Shown: positions 1 through 6,378, counted from the stretch's first letter. The stretch is DNA of 8,444 bases from an uncultured Clostridia bacterium (GCA_947627785.1 CANQXC010000091.1:1-8444), one strand, 5' to 3'. Made by a program: numbers and translations. The notes: generated by a model not told the origin, from the sequence alone.

Positions 1-135
1 AGCCATAAAGCACATGAATTATTACACACAACATATCATAAACGTGAAAAATATAATTAAATAAGAACCCTACCCACCAACAAAATCAAAGATTGTGGGT
101 GGGTACCCAGGAACCTTGTTGTTTCACAATAAATT
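1..135 (+). ncRNA. 3' part of a probable structured non-coding RNA (6S-like?)
   Basis: No credible reading frame covers this stretch. It contains a GC-rich hairpin in an otherwise AT-rich region: TACCCACC (70-77) pairs with GGTGGGTA (97-104) around an 18-19 nt loop. A possible outer pairing joins GTGAAA (44-49) to TTTCAC (122-127). A strong intrinsic terminator follows directly at 136-168. A conserved-looking GC-rich stem directly before a terminator and with no gene between is how a stand-alone small RNA gene ends. The 5' half would lie left of the window. 6S RNA is my best guess from general layout and from a faint resemblance of the GGGTACCCAGGAACC region to clostridial 6S. The GGGTGGGTACC word also loosely recalls a T-box motif, but no matching antiterminator or tRNA-related gene follows. 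The identity is not established. Confidence 0.35.
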
Positions 136-168
136 AAAATCCTAGCAAAAAAATGCTAGGATTTTTTT
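136..168 (+). terminator. intrinsic terminator upstream of the L,D-transpeptidase gene
   Basis: AAAATCCTAGCA (136-147) pairs perfectly with TGCTAGGATTTT (154-165) around a six-A loop, and a run of seven T (162-168) follows. It ends transcription of whatever enters from the left, probably the structured RNA at 1-135. The A-rich start and T-rich end could also work partly for the opposite strand. Confidence 0.88.
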
Positions 169-195
169 GTTCTTAAATAATAAAAAAAGAATATA

Positions 196-903
196 ATGAA
201 TATTATGATAATTATGAAAAAGAAAAGATTAATAATAATTTCAATAATGTTAATGTTATCAATAGGATTTTTTGCATATAATGAGCCAAACGAAAAAGTA
301 TCAATTTTAACAAATGCAACAGCTACAAAATATGAAATATTAGTAGATGTAGAAGAATCAAAATTATACTTATTCCAAGATGGCAAACTAACAAAAACAT
401 ATAGATGTTCAGGAGGAAAATGGTCAACTCCTTCACCAATAGGAACATGGAAGATAGTTTCTAAAGCAAAGTGGGGAGAAGGTTTTGGAGGTAGCTGGAT
501 GGGATTTAATGTACCATGGGGACAATTTGGAATACATGGTACATTGGACCCGAGCTCATTAGGCTGGGCAAGTTCGCATGGTTGTATAAGAATGGATAAT
601 GATGATGTAGCAGAACTATATAAAATAATACCAATGGGAACAAAAGTAACGATAGTAGATGGTCCATATGGACCATTTGGAAGGGGGTTTAGAGATTTAA
701 AATCTGGAATGTATGGTTCAGATGTAATGCAAATACAGAAAAAACTAAAAGAATTAGGCTTTTTTCATGGAAATACAAATGGTAAATTTGGAGCGGAAAC
801 CGAAAAAGCAGTAAGAGAATACTGCAAAGCAAACAACTTATATGTAAGGAAAACAATTAATGTAGAATTGCAAAAACACATGGGATTTGTATTGTTTGAA
901 TAA
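196..903 (+). CDS. L,D-transpeptidase (YkuD domain) with C-terminal peptidoglycan-binding domain
   Basis: This is a 235-residue cell-wall enzyme predicted to form or exchange peptidoglycan crosslinks through a cysteine acyl-enzyme outside the membrane. Residues 8-28 are a basic K/R stretch followed by a hydrophobic segment, acting as an uncleaved anchor or signal peptide. Residues 46-155 form the YkuD catalytic domain. Its signature is visible: IHG at 113-115, then SHGCIRM at 127-133, with Cys130 as predicted nucleophile and His128 in the HGC motif. Residues 168-215 look like a PG_binding_1 repeat (GSDVMQIQKKLKELGF). The start is uncertain: ATGs at 196, 205 and 214 are in frame and none has a good Shine-Dalgarno. 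A TATAAT at 192-197 overlaps the first ATG. If that were a -10 element, translation would have to begin at 205 or 214, and 214 (MKKKR...) gives the most typical signal-anchor. No terminator is obvious downstream. The family call is firm; the physiological substrate cannot be told. Confidence 0.93.
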   Translation: MNIMIIMKKKRLIIISIMLMLSIGFFAYNEPNEKVSILTNATATKYEILVDVEESKLYLFQDGKLTKTYRCSGGKWSTPSPIGTWKIVSKAKWGEGFGGSWMGFNVPWGQFGIHGTLDPSSLGWASSHGCIRMDNDDVAELYKIIPMGTKVTIVDGPYGPFGRGFRDLKSGMYGSDVMQIQKKLKELGFFHGNTNGKFGAETEKAVREYCKANNLYVRKTINVELQKHMGFVLFE

Positions 904-984
904 TATAATTAGTGACATAAGCTTAAATAGAAATATTCATTAACACAAATTTTAATAATCTTGAGTTATATAATATTGAAAAAC

Positions 985-1013
985 TTGAATATCTTGTAAA
1001 ATTATAGTATAAT
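985..1013 (+). promoter_or_regulatory. sigma-A-type promoter of the 49-residue membrane protein gene
   Basis: TTGAAT (985-990) and TATAAT (1008-1013) are separated by 17 bp. The predicted start near 1020 gives a leader of about 100 nt before the ATG at 1120. The leader contains a small hairpin, ACTAAC (1063-1068) with GTTAGT (1075-1080). Confidence 0.7.
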
Positions 1014-1119
1014 AGGAAAAGTATGGCAATAGCCGTTATATATAGATATTCCTTTTTGGTCTACTAACATTTTGGTTAGTTTTACATATAAAAACAACAA
1101 TTTGGAGGAATTAATTAAA

Positions 1120-1269
1120 ATGAGAAAAGAAATAGAAATCCCATTGGTTATTCTAAGCATTATCGTAATTATAGCAATCATTTTCTTTGGGATGAGCCCA
1201 AATGGCAAACGTATCTTGAATAATTATAATAGTAGTTTCCAAGAAACTGATGTGGAAATTATTGAGTAA
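1120..1269 (+). CDS. small single-pass membrane protein, 49 residues, unknown function
   Basis: I do not recognise this protein. The start is ATG 1120 because GGAGGAA (1104-1110) sits nine bases before it; an in-frame TTG at 1072 lies inside a leader hairpin and has no ribosome binding site. Residues 1-7 are charged (MRKEIEI), residues 8-25 are a continuous hydrophobic segment (PLVILSIIVIIAIIFFGM), and residues 26-49 form a polar tail ending in acidic residues (ETDVEIIE). The product is likely a one-helix membrane peptide. The gene is a self-contained unit with its own consensus-like promoter (985-1013) and terminator (1272-1315), so it is very probably transcribed. The charged ends argue against a classical type I toxin or a holin, but neither is excluded. 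Codons such as ATC, CGT and GGC appear more often than in the large neighbours. Confidence 0.7.
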   Translation: MRKEIEIPLVILSIIVIIAIIFFGMSPNGKRILNNYNSSFQETDVEIIE

Positions 1270-1271
1270 GT

Positions 1272-1315
1272 AGAAATACCCCAGAGTGTGTTTTACATCT
1301 TTGGGGTATTTCTTT
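1272..1315 (+). terminator. intrinsic terminator after the 49-residue gene
   Basis: AGAAATACCCCA (1272-1283) pairs with TGGGGTATTTCT (1302-1313) around an 18-nt loop, followed by a short T-rich tail. It starts three bases after the stop codon and separates this unit from the transporter gene downstream. Confidence 0.82.
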
Positions 1316-1330
1316 AATATTAAGTCCCCA

Positions 1331-1359
1331 TTGACATTTTTAACAATGCATTATATAAT
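1331..1359 (+). promoter_or_regulatory. consensus sigma-A promoter for the CNNM/CorC transporter gene
   Basis: A perfect TTGACA (1331-1336) and perfect TATAAT (1354-1359) are separated by the optimal 17 bp. The predicted transcription start is near 1366, giving a leader of about 118 nt before the ATG at 1484. It is the strongest-looking promoter in the window and probably also serves the downstream YnbB-family gene. Confidence 0.85.
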
Positions 1360-1368
1360 ATTGTAGAC

Positions 1369-1455
1369 GTTTATATATTATTTTATATAAACCGTAAATT
1401 TGGATAAACTAGCTAAAGGTATCAAAAAAAATACATAAGTTATAGCTATATAAAC
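1369..1455 (+). promoter_or_regulatory. structured 5' leader with two alternative pairing partners
   Basis: GTTTATATA (1369-1377) pairs perfectly with TATATAAAC at 1384-1392 (six-nt loop). A second exact copy of TATATAAAC lies at 1447-1455, six bases before the AAAGGAG ribosome binding region (1461-1467). The 5' arm can therefore form either a local hairpin or a long-range stem closing the whole leader, which is the general layout of a switching leader. The stems are all A/T apart from one terminal G-C pair, so thermodynamic support is weak. I could not match the sequence to a known riboswitch class. Confidence 0.35.
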
Positions 1456-1483
1456 AAGAGAAAGGAGTAAGTGAAACAAAGTA

Positions 1484-2815
1484 ATGATTTCACTGTTAGT
1501 ACTAGTAGTACTTATACTAATAAATGCATTTTTTGCAGCATCAGAAATTGCATTTATATCATTAAATGATGCAAAAATAGAAAAACAAGCAAAGGATGGA
1601 AATAAAAAAGCAAAGAAAATTAGAAAAATGTTAAAAGAACCAAGCAAATTCCTAGCAACAATACAAATAGGAATAACTCTTGCAGGATTTTTATCAAGTG
1701 CATTTGCAGCAGACGCATTTGCAAGTGAGTTAGCTCCAATATTAAATAATGTAATTACATTAGGAATAGAAACATGGGAAACAATTTCAATTGTTATAAT
1801 AACACTTATACTTTCATATTTTTCACTTGTTTTTGGGGAATTAGTTCCAAAAAGAATAGCAATGAAAAATCCAGAAAAAATTGCATTTGGTTCAGTAGGA
1901 GTAATTAGATTTATTCACATAATTACATCTCCAATAGTAAATTTCTTAAATTTCTCTACAAATACAATATGTAAGTTATTTGGAGTAGGTCCACAAGATG
2001 AAGAAACAGTAACAGAAGAAGAAATAAGAATGATGATAGATGTTGGCGAAGAAAAAGGTTCAATTGAAGAAGAAGAAAAAGAACTTATAAACAACGTATT
2101 TGAATTTAATGATAAAACAGTATCAGAAGTAATGATACATCGAACAGAAGTATATGCAATAGATGTAACATCAAAGCTAGAGGATATTTTATCAGAACTA
2201 AAAGAATACAAATATAGTAGAATACCAGTATATGAAGAAAATATTGATAATATTGTTGGTGTTTTATTCATAAAAGATTTACTAGCACATGTATATTCTA
2301 AAAAAGAAGTAAGAATAAAAAAGATAATGAGAGATGCATATTTTGTATCAAAGAGTAAGCCAATAAATGAGCTTTTCAAAGAAATGCAAAAAAACAAACA
2401 ACAATTAGCAATTGTTGTGGATGAGTATGGTGGAACAGCTGGTATAATTACAATGGAAGATATGCTAGAAGAATTAGTAGGTAATATTTTTGATGAATAT
2501 GATGATGTAGAAAAAGATTATGAAAAAATAGATGATAATACTTTTATGATAGATGGTAGTGTAAGCATATATGACTTAAGAAAAATATTAGGTGTTCAAA
2601 TTCCAGAAGGCGATTATGATACTTTATCAGGATATTTAATAGAATTATTAGGAAGAATACCAGAAGATGATGAAAAACCAGTTATTGAAACAAAACAAGT
2701 AACTTATAAAATAGAAGAGTATGAAGAAAAAAGAATACTTTGGGTAAAGGCATGTATAAACAAAGATATAAAAGAAGATGAAGATGATAGTGATGAAGAG
2801 GATGAAGATGATTAA
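1484..2815 (+). CDS. CNNM/CorC (HlyC) family divalent-cation transporter with CBS domains
   Basis: This 443-residue integral membrane protein has the full domain order of the family often labelled hemolysin C. Residues 1-165 are the DUF21/CNNM membrane domain, with NAFFAASE at 14-21 and GELVPKR at 118-124. Residues 175-210 are an acidic linker. A CBS pair covers about 214-335 (VMIHRTEV, YSRIPVYEE, VVDEYGGTAGIITMED), and the CorC_HlyC domain covers about 345-425. An extra strongly acidic tail (DEDDSDEEDEDD) ends the protein. Characterised relatives mostly act in Mg2+ (or Co2+) efflux or homeostasis; haemolysin activity should not be assumed. ATG 1484 is the only usable start because a stop lies in frame at 1472. 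The best Shine-Dalgarno, AAAGGAG (1461-1467), is an unusually long 16 bases upstream. It is expressed from the promoter at 1331-1359. Confidence 0.93.
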   Translation: MISLLVLVVLILINAFFAASEIAFISLNDAKIEKQAKDGNKKAKKIRKMLKEPSKFLATIQIGITLAGFLSSAFAADAFASELAPILNNVITLGIETWETISIVIITLILSYFSLVFGELVPKRIAMKNPEKIAFGSVGVIRFIHIITSPIVNFLNFSTNTICKLFGVGPQDEETVTEEEIRMMIDVGEEKGSIEEEEKELINNVFEFNDKTVSEVMIHRTEVYAIDVTSKLEDILSELKEYKYSRIPVYEENIDNIVGVLFIKDLLAHVYSKKEVRIKKIMRDAYFVSKSKPINELFKEMQKNKQQLAIVVDEYGGTAGIITMEDMLEELVGNIFDEYDDVEKDYEKIDDNTFMIDGSVSIYDLRKILGVQIPEGDYDTLSGYLIELLGRIPEDDEKPVIETKQVTYKIEEYEEKRILWVKACINKDIKEDEDDSDEEDEDD

Positions 2816-2825
2816 ATAAACTAAA

Positions 2826-2850
2826 GGGCAGGTAGGATATTAACCTGCCC
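2826..2850 (+). other. intercistronic GC-rich hairpin
   Basis: GGGCAGGT (2826-2833) pairs perfectly with ACCTGCCC (2843-2850) around a nine-nt loop. No T run follows (TAATTTAAGG comes next), so it is not a canonical intrinsic terminator. It is more likely an mRNA processing or stability element, or a weak attenuator, between the transporter and YnbB-family genes. A three-codon frame (ATG TTA CAA TAA, 2868-2879) lies just before the next start. Confidence 0.55.
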
Positions 2851-2878
2851 TAATTTAAGGAGAAAGGATGTTACAATA

Positions 2879-4126
2879 ATGTATGAAAAATTTGGAATAA
2901 GTAAAGAAATAATAGATTTAGCAGAAAATGTTGAGCAAGAGATAAAGCAAGAATTTGAAAAAGTAGATAAAATAAAAGAAGAAAATAGTTTAAAAGTTTT
3001 AATGGCATTTCAAAAATATAATTTATCAGATATGCATTTTGGAAGTACAACAGGATATGGCTATGGAGATATAGGAAGAGATACAATAGAAAAGATATTT
3101 GCAGATGTATTAGGTGCAGAGGATAGTGTTGTAAGAAATCAATTTATATCAGGTACACATGCATTAACAGTTGCCTTATTTTCAATGTTAAGACCAGGAG
3201 ATATAATGCTTAGCATAAATGGAAAACCTTATGATACACTAGATGAGGTAATTGGAATAGTAGATAATAAAAGTTCTTTAAAAAGCTATGGTGTAAATTA
3301 TGAGCAAATAGATTTAATAGGAAATGAATTTGATACAGAAAAAATAGTAGAAAGAGTAAAGAAAAATGATATTAAACTAATATGTATGCAGCGTTCAAGA
3401 GGTTATTCTTTAAGAAATAGCCTATCTTTAGAGAGTATAAAAAACGTGATACAAGAAATAAGAAAAGTAAATAAAGAAGCGGTTATAATGATAGACAATT
3501 GCTATGGAGAATTTACAGATACAATAGAACCAACACTATTAGGAGCAGACCTAATAGTTGGTTCATTAATAAAAAACTTAGGAGGAGGACTAGCTCCTAA
3601 TGGTGCATATATAGCAGGTAGGGCAGATTTAATAGAATTAGCAGCCGAGAGATTAACAGTACCAGGGCAAGGAAAAGAGATAGGACCAACATTAGGAATA
3701 AATAAACAATTTCTTCAAGGACTATTCTTCGCTCCACAAGTTGTAGCAAGCAGTTTAAAAACAGCAATATTTGCTAGTAGAATGTTAGAAAAATTAGGAT
3801 ATGAGGTTTCACCAAAGTATGATGAAAAAAGAACAGATATAGTACAAACTATAAACTTTAAAGACCAAGAAAAACTAATAAAATTTTGCCAAGGAATTCA
3901 AATGGGTTCACCCGTAGATTCTAATTCAATTCCAGAACCATGGGAAATGCCAGGTTATACAGATAAAGTAATAATGGCTGCAGGAGCATTTGTTCAAGGT
4001 TCATCAATAGAATTATCTTGTGATGCACCAATAAGACCTCCATATACAGCATTTATGCAAGGAGGACTTACATATGAATATGGTAAAATGGGAGTTTTAA
4101 AAGCAATACAACACATGGTTAAATAA
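2879..4126 (+). CDS. ynbB: PLP-dependent methionine gamma-lyase / YnbB (aluminium-resistance) family protein
   Basis: This 415-residue cytoplasmic protein belongs to the fold-type I PLP enzymes of the Met_gamma_lyase (PF06838) family, related to B. subtilis YnbB. Visible features are GYGYGDIGRD (60-68), the cofactor-phosphate region SGTHA (91-95), the cofactor aspartate in IDNCYGEF (Asp206), and the predicted Schiff-base lysine Lys232 in SLIKNLGGGLAP. The C-terminal part carries PSxxP-like and glycine-rich segments typical of the family (IRPPYTAFMQGG). Length is normal. Members are annotated as cystathionine beta-lyase-like or aluminium-resistance proteins, but their real substrate is poorly established. 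ATG 2879 is preceded by AAGGAG (2857-2862) and AAAGGA (2863-2868); the latter is ten bases away. No promoter is visible after the transporter stop 63 bp upstream, so it is probably co-transcribed. Confidence 0.9.
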   Translation: MYEKFGISKEIIDLAENVEQEIKQEFEKVDKIKEENSLKVLMAFQKYNLSDMHFGSTTGYGYGDIGRDTIEKIFADVLGAEDSVVRNQFISGTHALTVALFSMLRPGDIMLSINGKPYDTLDEVIGIVDNKSSLKSYGVNYEQIDLIGNEFDTEKIVERVKKNDIKLICMQRSRGYSLRNSLSLESIKNVIQEIRKVNKEAVIMIDNCYGEFTDTIEPTLLGADLIVGSLIKNLGGGLAPNGAYIAGRADLIELAAERLTVPGQGKEIGPTLGINKQFLQGLFFAPQVVASSLKTAIFASRMLEKLGYEVSPKYDEKRTDIVQTINFKDQEKLIKFCQGIQMGSPVDSNSIPEPWEMPGYTDKVIMAAGAFVQGSSIELSCDAPIRPPYTAFMQGGLTYEYGKMGVLKAIQHMVK

Positions 4127-4139
4127 AATGAGTGCAATA

Positions 4140-4329
4140 GTTTTAATTACTTTTAGATAAAATTCTTTAGTTCGTTTGTCTAACGTCCAGTTCGCAGAAG
4201 TTCTATGTATCTTTTTTGGCACCCTTTCAAAGTAAATTTGAACTATTTCCAAAAAATCTACTAAGAACTTCTTGCTCCTTACGTTAGAACCACTTCACTT
4301 GCAGAATTTTATCTAAAAGTACTTAAGAC
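4140..4329. repeat. 190-nt long imperfect inverted repeat (MITE-like or giant RNA hairpin)
   Basis: The ends form a perfect 19-bp inverted repeat, TACTTTTAGATAAAATTCT at 4148-4166 and its complement at 4303-4321. It extends outward with few mismatches to 4140 and 4329. Pairing continues inward in register: TCTAACGT (4179-4186) with ACGTTAGA (4281-4288), AGAAGTTCT (4196-4204) with AGAACTTCT (4264-4272), TTTTTTGG (4212-4219) with CCAAAAAA (4249-4256), and an apical TTCAAA/TTTGAA stem (4226-4231, 4237-4242) with a five-nt loop. The whole element folds back on itself. It codes for nothing I can see. It is less AT-rich than the flanking spacer. TTAA occurs just outside both 19-bp arms (4143-4146, 4323-4326). 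It may be a decayed miniature inverted-repeat element, a REP-like dispersed repeat, or a structured RNA. Confidence 0.8.
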
Positions 4330-4343
4330 TAATAAATTGAAGC

Positions 4344-4384
4344 TTGCGATCTATATAATTATTAATTTAAGTTGTAGATTGCAA
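4344..4384 (+). other. hairpin in the leader of the flavoprotein gene
   Basis: TTGCGATCTA (4344-4353) pairs with TAGATTGCAA (4375-4384), ten pairs with one G-U, and further A/T pairs are possible inside. It lies between the long inverted repeat and the AGGGGGA ribosome binding region (4394-4400). No T run follows. A TATAAT at 4354-4359 lies in the loop but has no -35 at proper distance, so no promoter can be assigned here. Confidence 0.45.
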
Positions 4385-4411
4385 CAGTAAAATAGGGGGA
4401 ATGAATTTTTA

Positions 4412-5660
4412 ATGAAAGTAATAGTAATTGGTGGTGGAGCAGCACGGAATGATGTCTGCAATTACATCAGCCAAGCAGGGTAACGATGTTACTATATTAG
4501 AAAAAATGGAGAATTTAGGGAAAAAATTATTAATAACTGGAAAAGGAAGATGTAATATAACGAACTCAGCTGATATGGAAGAATTTATGAAAAACATTCC
4601 AGAAAATTCTAAATTCTTATATAGTGCATTTAACCAATTTAATAATCAAGATATAGTAAAATTTTTAAATGAACAAGGAGTGGCAACAAAAGTAGAAAGA
4701 GGAGAAAGAGTATTTCCTGTTTCAGATAAAGCTCAGGACGTAGTAAATGCTTTAAAAAAGAAAATAAAAGAATTAAATGTAAATATAAAAACGAACTTTA
4801 AAGTACAGAAAATATTAATACAAGATGGGCAAGTAATTGGAATAGAAAGTGCAGGCAAAGAAAAAATATTTGCAGATAAAATTATTCTAACTACTGGAGG
4901 GAAAAGTTATCCAGTAACAGGTTCAACAGGTGATGGATATAAAATGGCAGAAGAGGTAGGACACACAGTAACTAAGATAAAGCCATCTTTAGTGCCATTA
5001 ACTTGCAATGGTAATTCAGCTGATTTATGTAGGCAGATGCAAGGATTATCACTAAGAAATGTTGCAATAAAGGTAAAAGATGATAATAAAGTAATATATG
5101 AAGACTTTGGAGAAATGCTATTTACTCATTTTGGAATATCTGGACCAATTGTTCTAAGTGCATCTGCAGTTTTAGTAAGGTATAAAAATATTGAAGAATT
5201 ATTGAAACAAAATAAAATAAAAATGTATATAGATTTAAAACCAGCTTTAGATGAAGAAAAATTAGATAGCAGAGTTTTAAGAGATTTTCAAGAATGTAAT
5301 AATAAACAAATAAAAAACAGTTTTGAAAAACTATTACCAAGAAAAATGATAGAAACATTTATCGAAGTTTTAAATATAAATCCAGAAAAGAAAGTAAATG
5401 AAGTAACAAAAGAGGAAAGAAAGAAAATTGTAAATACTTTAAAAAATTTCGAGTTAACAGTAAGTGGATTTAGAGGTATAGAAGAAGCAATAATCACTTC
5501 AGGAGGAATAAATATAAAAGAAATAAATCCTAAAACTATGGAATCTAAGATAATAAAAGGATTGTACTTTGCAGGAGAGATAATAGATGTAGATGCATTT
5601 ACAGGAGGCTTTAATCTTCAAATAGCATGGTCAACCGGCTATGTGGCAGGGTTAAATTAA
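4412..5660 (+). CDS. HI0933/YhiN/BaiN-family FAD-dependent oxidoreductase, frameshifted near the N terminus
   Basis: This is a flavoprotein of the NAD(P)/FAD-dependent oxidoreductase family annotated as HI0933-like, YhiN or BaiN. The natural start is ATG 4412 (MKVIVIGGGAA...), with AGGGGGA 11-12 bases upstream. That frame stops early because of one extra base at about 4445. The downstream frame, open from 4428 to the stop at 5658-5660, resumes exactly with GMMSAITSAKQG. Removing one base restores a normal 415-residue protein with a GGGAAG dinucleotide-binding loop (7-12), GKGRCNITN (43-51), TTGGKSYPVTGSTGDG (160-175) and the C-terminal FAD-contact region containing FAGEIIDVDAFTGGFN (386-401). 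The rest of the gene is undamaged, so the insertion is recent or a sequence error. The version from TTG 4428 would replace the FAD loop by MVVEQHG and would probably not bind FAD. The next gene follows after 16 bp, implying one operon. The biological substrate is unknown; BaiN-type bile-acid activity should not be assumed. Confidence 0.88.
4442..4448 (+). other. frameshift site (single extra C) in the flavoprotein gene
   Basis: The reading GGT GGT GGA GCA GCA from ATG 4412 should continue GGA ATG ATG TCT, but an additional C at 4445 shifts it. In the original frame, translation then runs to TAA about 13 codons later. There is no homopolymer slippery heptamer here, so programmed frameshifting is unlikely. 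Confidence 0.85.
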
Positions 5661-5676
5661 AAGAAAGGAAAAATAT

Positions 5677-6306
5677 ATGCAATCTTTCAAAACAATTAAA
5701 GAAAATGTATCAGCAGAGATAACAGAAAAAAAATCAAGATTTATAGCAAATGTATTTTATGTAGAAAGTGTAGAAGAGGCTGAAGAGTATATAAAACAAA
5801 TAAAGAAAAAATATAATGATGCTAGGCATAATTGTTTTGCATATGCAATAGAAACAAAAGATGACGGCATACTCGTAAAATATAATGATGATGGAGAACC
5901 ACAAGGCACAGCAGGAAGTCCAATGCTTAAAATGTTACTAGAACAAGGCTTATCCAACATTTTAGTAGTAGTAACAAGATACTTTGGAGGAGTACTCTTA
6001 GGAACAGGTGGATTGGTTAGGGCTTATTCTGGAGCATTAGCAGAGGCTTTAAAAAAGGCAGAAATAGTAGAGAAAGCAAAAGGATATGAAGCAAAAATAA
6101 AAGTAGAATATAACTCTTTTGAACCTTTAAAGTATTATCTAGATAAAATGAGTATAAAAATATCAAAAGTAGAATATTTAGAAAAGATAGAAATAACAAT
6201 ACAAGTTTTAGAAGAGTTATCTAAAAATTTTGTAAATAATTATGATAATAATAATTTTAAAATTGAAAAATATGAAATCATAAAAGAAAAATTCGTTGAA
6301 ATATAG
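5677..6306 (+). CDS. yigZ: YigZ / IMPACT family protein (UPF0029)
   Basis: This 209-residue cytoplasmic protein has the two-domain form found in bacteria. The N-terminal IMPACT domain (about 17-125) shows DARHNCFAY (48-56), DDGEPQGTAGSPML (71-84) and the glycine-rich block TRYFGGVLLGTGGLVRAY (100-117). The C-terminal DUF1949 domain, of EF-G domain IV-like fold, covers about 140-195. The eukaryotic relative IMPACT/Yih1 regulates translation-stress signalling through Gcn1/Gcn2. The bacterial role is not well defined, although a ribosome- or RNA-related function is often proposed from the fold. AGAAAGGA (5662-5669) lies seven bases before ATG 5677, and the gap to the flavoprotein stop is 16 bp, so the two are probably in one operon. 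No terminator is seen before spo0A. Confidence 0.92.
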   Translation: MQSFKTIKENVSAEITEKKSRFIANVFYVESVEEAEEYIKQIKKKYNDARHNCFAYAIETKDDGILVKYNDDGEPQGTAGSPMLKMLLEQGLSNILVVVTRYFGGVLLGTGGLVRAYSGALAEALKKAEIVEKAKGYEAKIKVEYNSFEPLKYYLDKMSIKISKVEYLEKIEITIQVLEELSKNFVNNYDNNNFKIEKYEIIKEKFVEI

Positions 6307-6346
6307 GACAAAATTAACTAAACTGGAAAAAATTTCAAAAAAACTC

Positions 6347-6375
6347 TTGCATTATTGGTAAAAACGTATTATAAT
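6347..6375 (+). promoter_or_regulatory. sigma-A-type promoter of spo0A
   Basis: TTGCAT (6347-6352) and a perfect TATAAT (6370-6375) are separated by 17 bp, with the start predicted near 6382. No convincing sigma-H promoter (AGGAWWW / GAAT) and no Spo0A box (TGNCGAA) could be seen here, in contrast with B. subtilis spo0A, which has a vegetative and a sigma-H promoter. Confidence 0.72.
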
Positions 6376-6378
6376 GCA

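Noticed and set aside
70..118. T-box riboswitch, suggested by GGGTGGGTACC
   Set aside because: The motif is not an exact T-box, the following terminator does not share sequence with it, and the next gene is a cell-wall enzyme rather than a tRNA or amino-acid gene.
1023..1067. 14-codon upstream frame (ATG 1023 to TAA) as a leader peptide of the 49-residue gene
   Set aside because: Its only Shine-Dalgarno-like bases lie at or before the predicted transcription start, and there is no clear regulatory amino-acid bias.
1072..1119. TTG start extending the 49-residue protein by 16 residues
   Set aside because: It has no ribosome binding site and lies in the leader hairpin; ATG 1120 has GGAGGAA at good spacing.
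1471..1580. GTG-initiated frame overlapping the start of the transporter gene, possibly translationally coupled
   Set aside because: The GTG is only three bases from the AAAGGAG, and the peptide is an out-of-frame shadow of the conserved membrane segment.
4354..4359. Promoter with -10 TATAAT upstream of the flavoprotein
   Set aside because: The nearest TTGAAG (4337-4342) leaves only 11 bp of spacer and no other -35 fits.
6303..6335. Sigma-H promoter (AGGACAAA...) upstream of spo0A
   Set aside because: There is an AGGA word but no GAAT-type -10 at the right distance.
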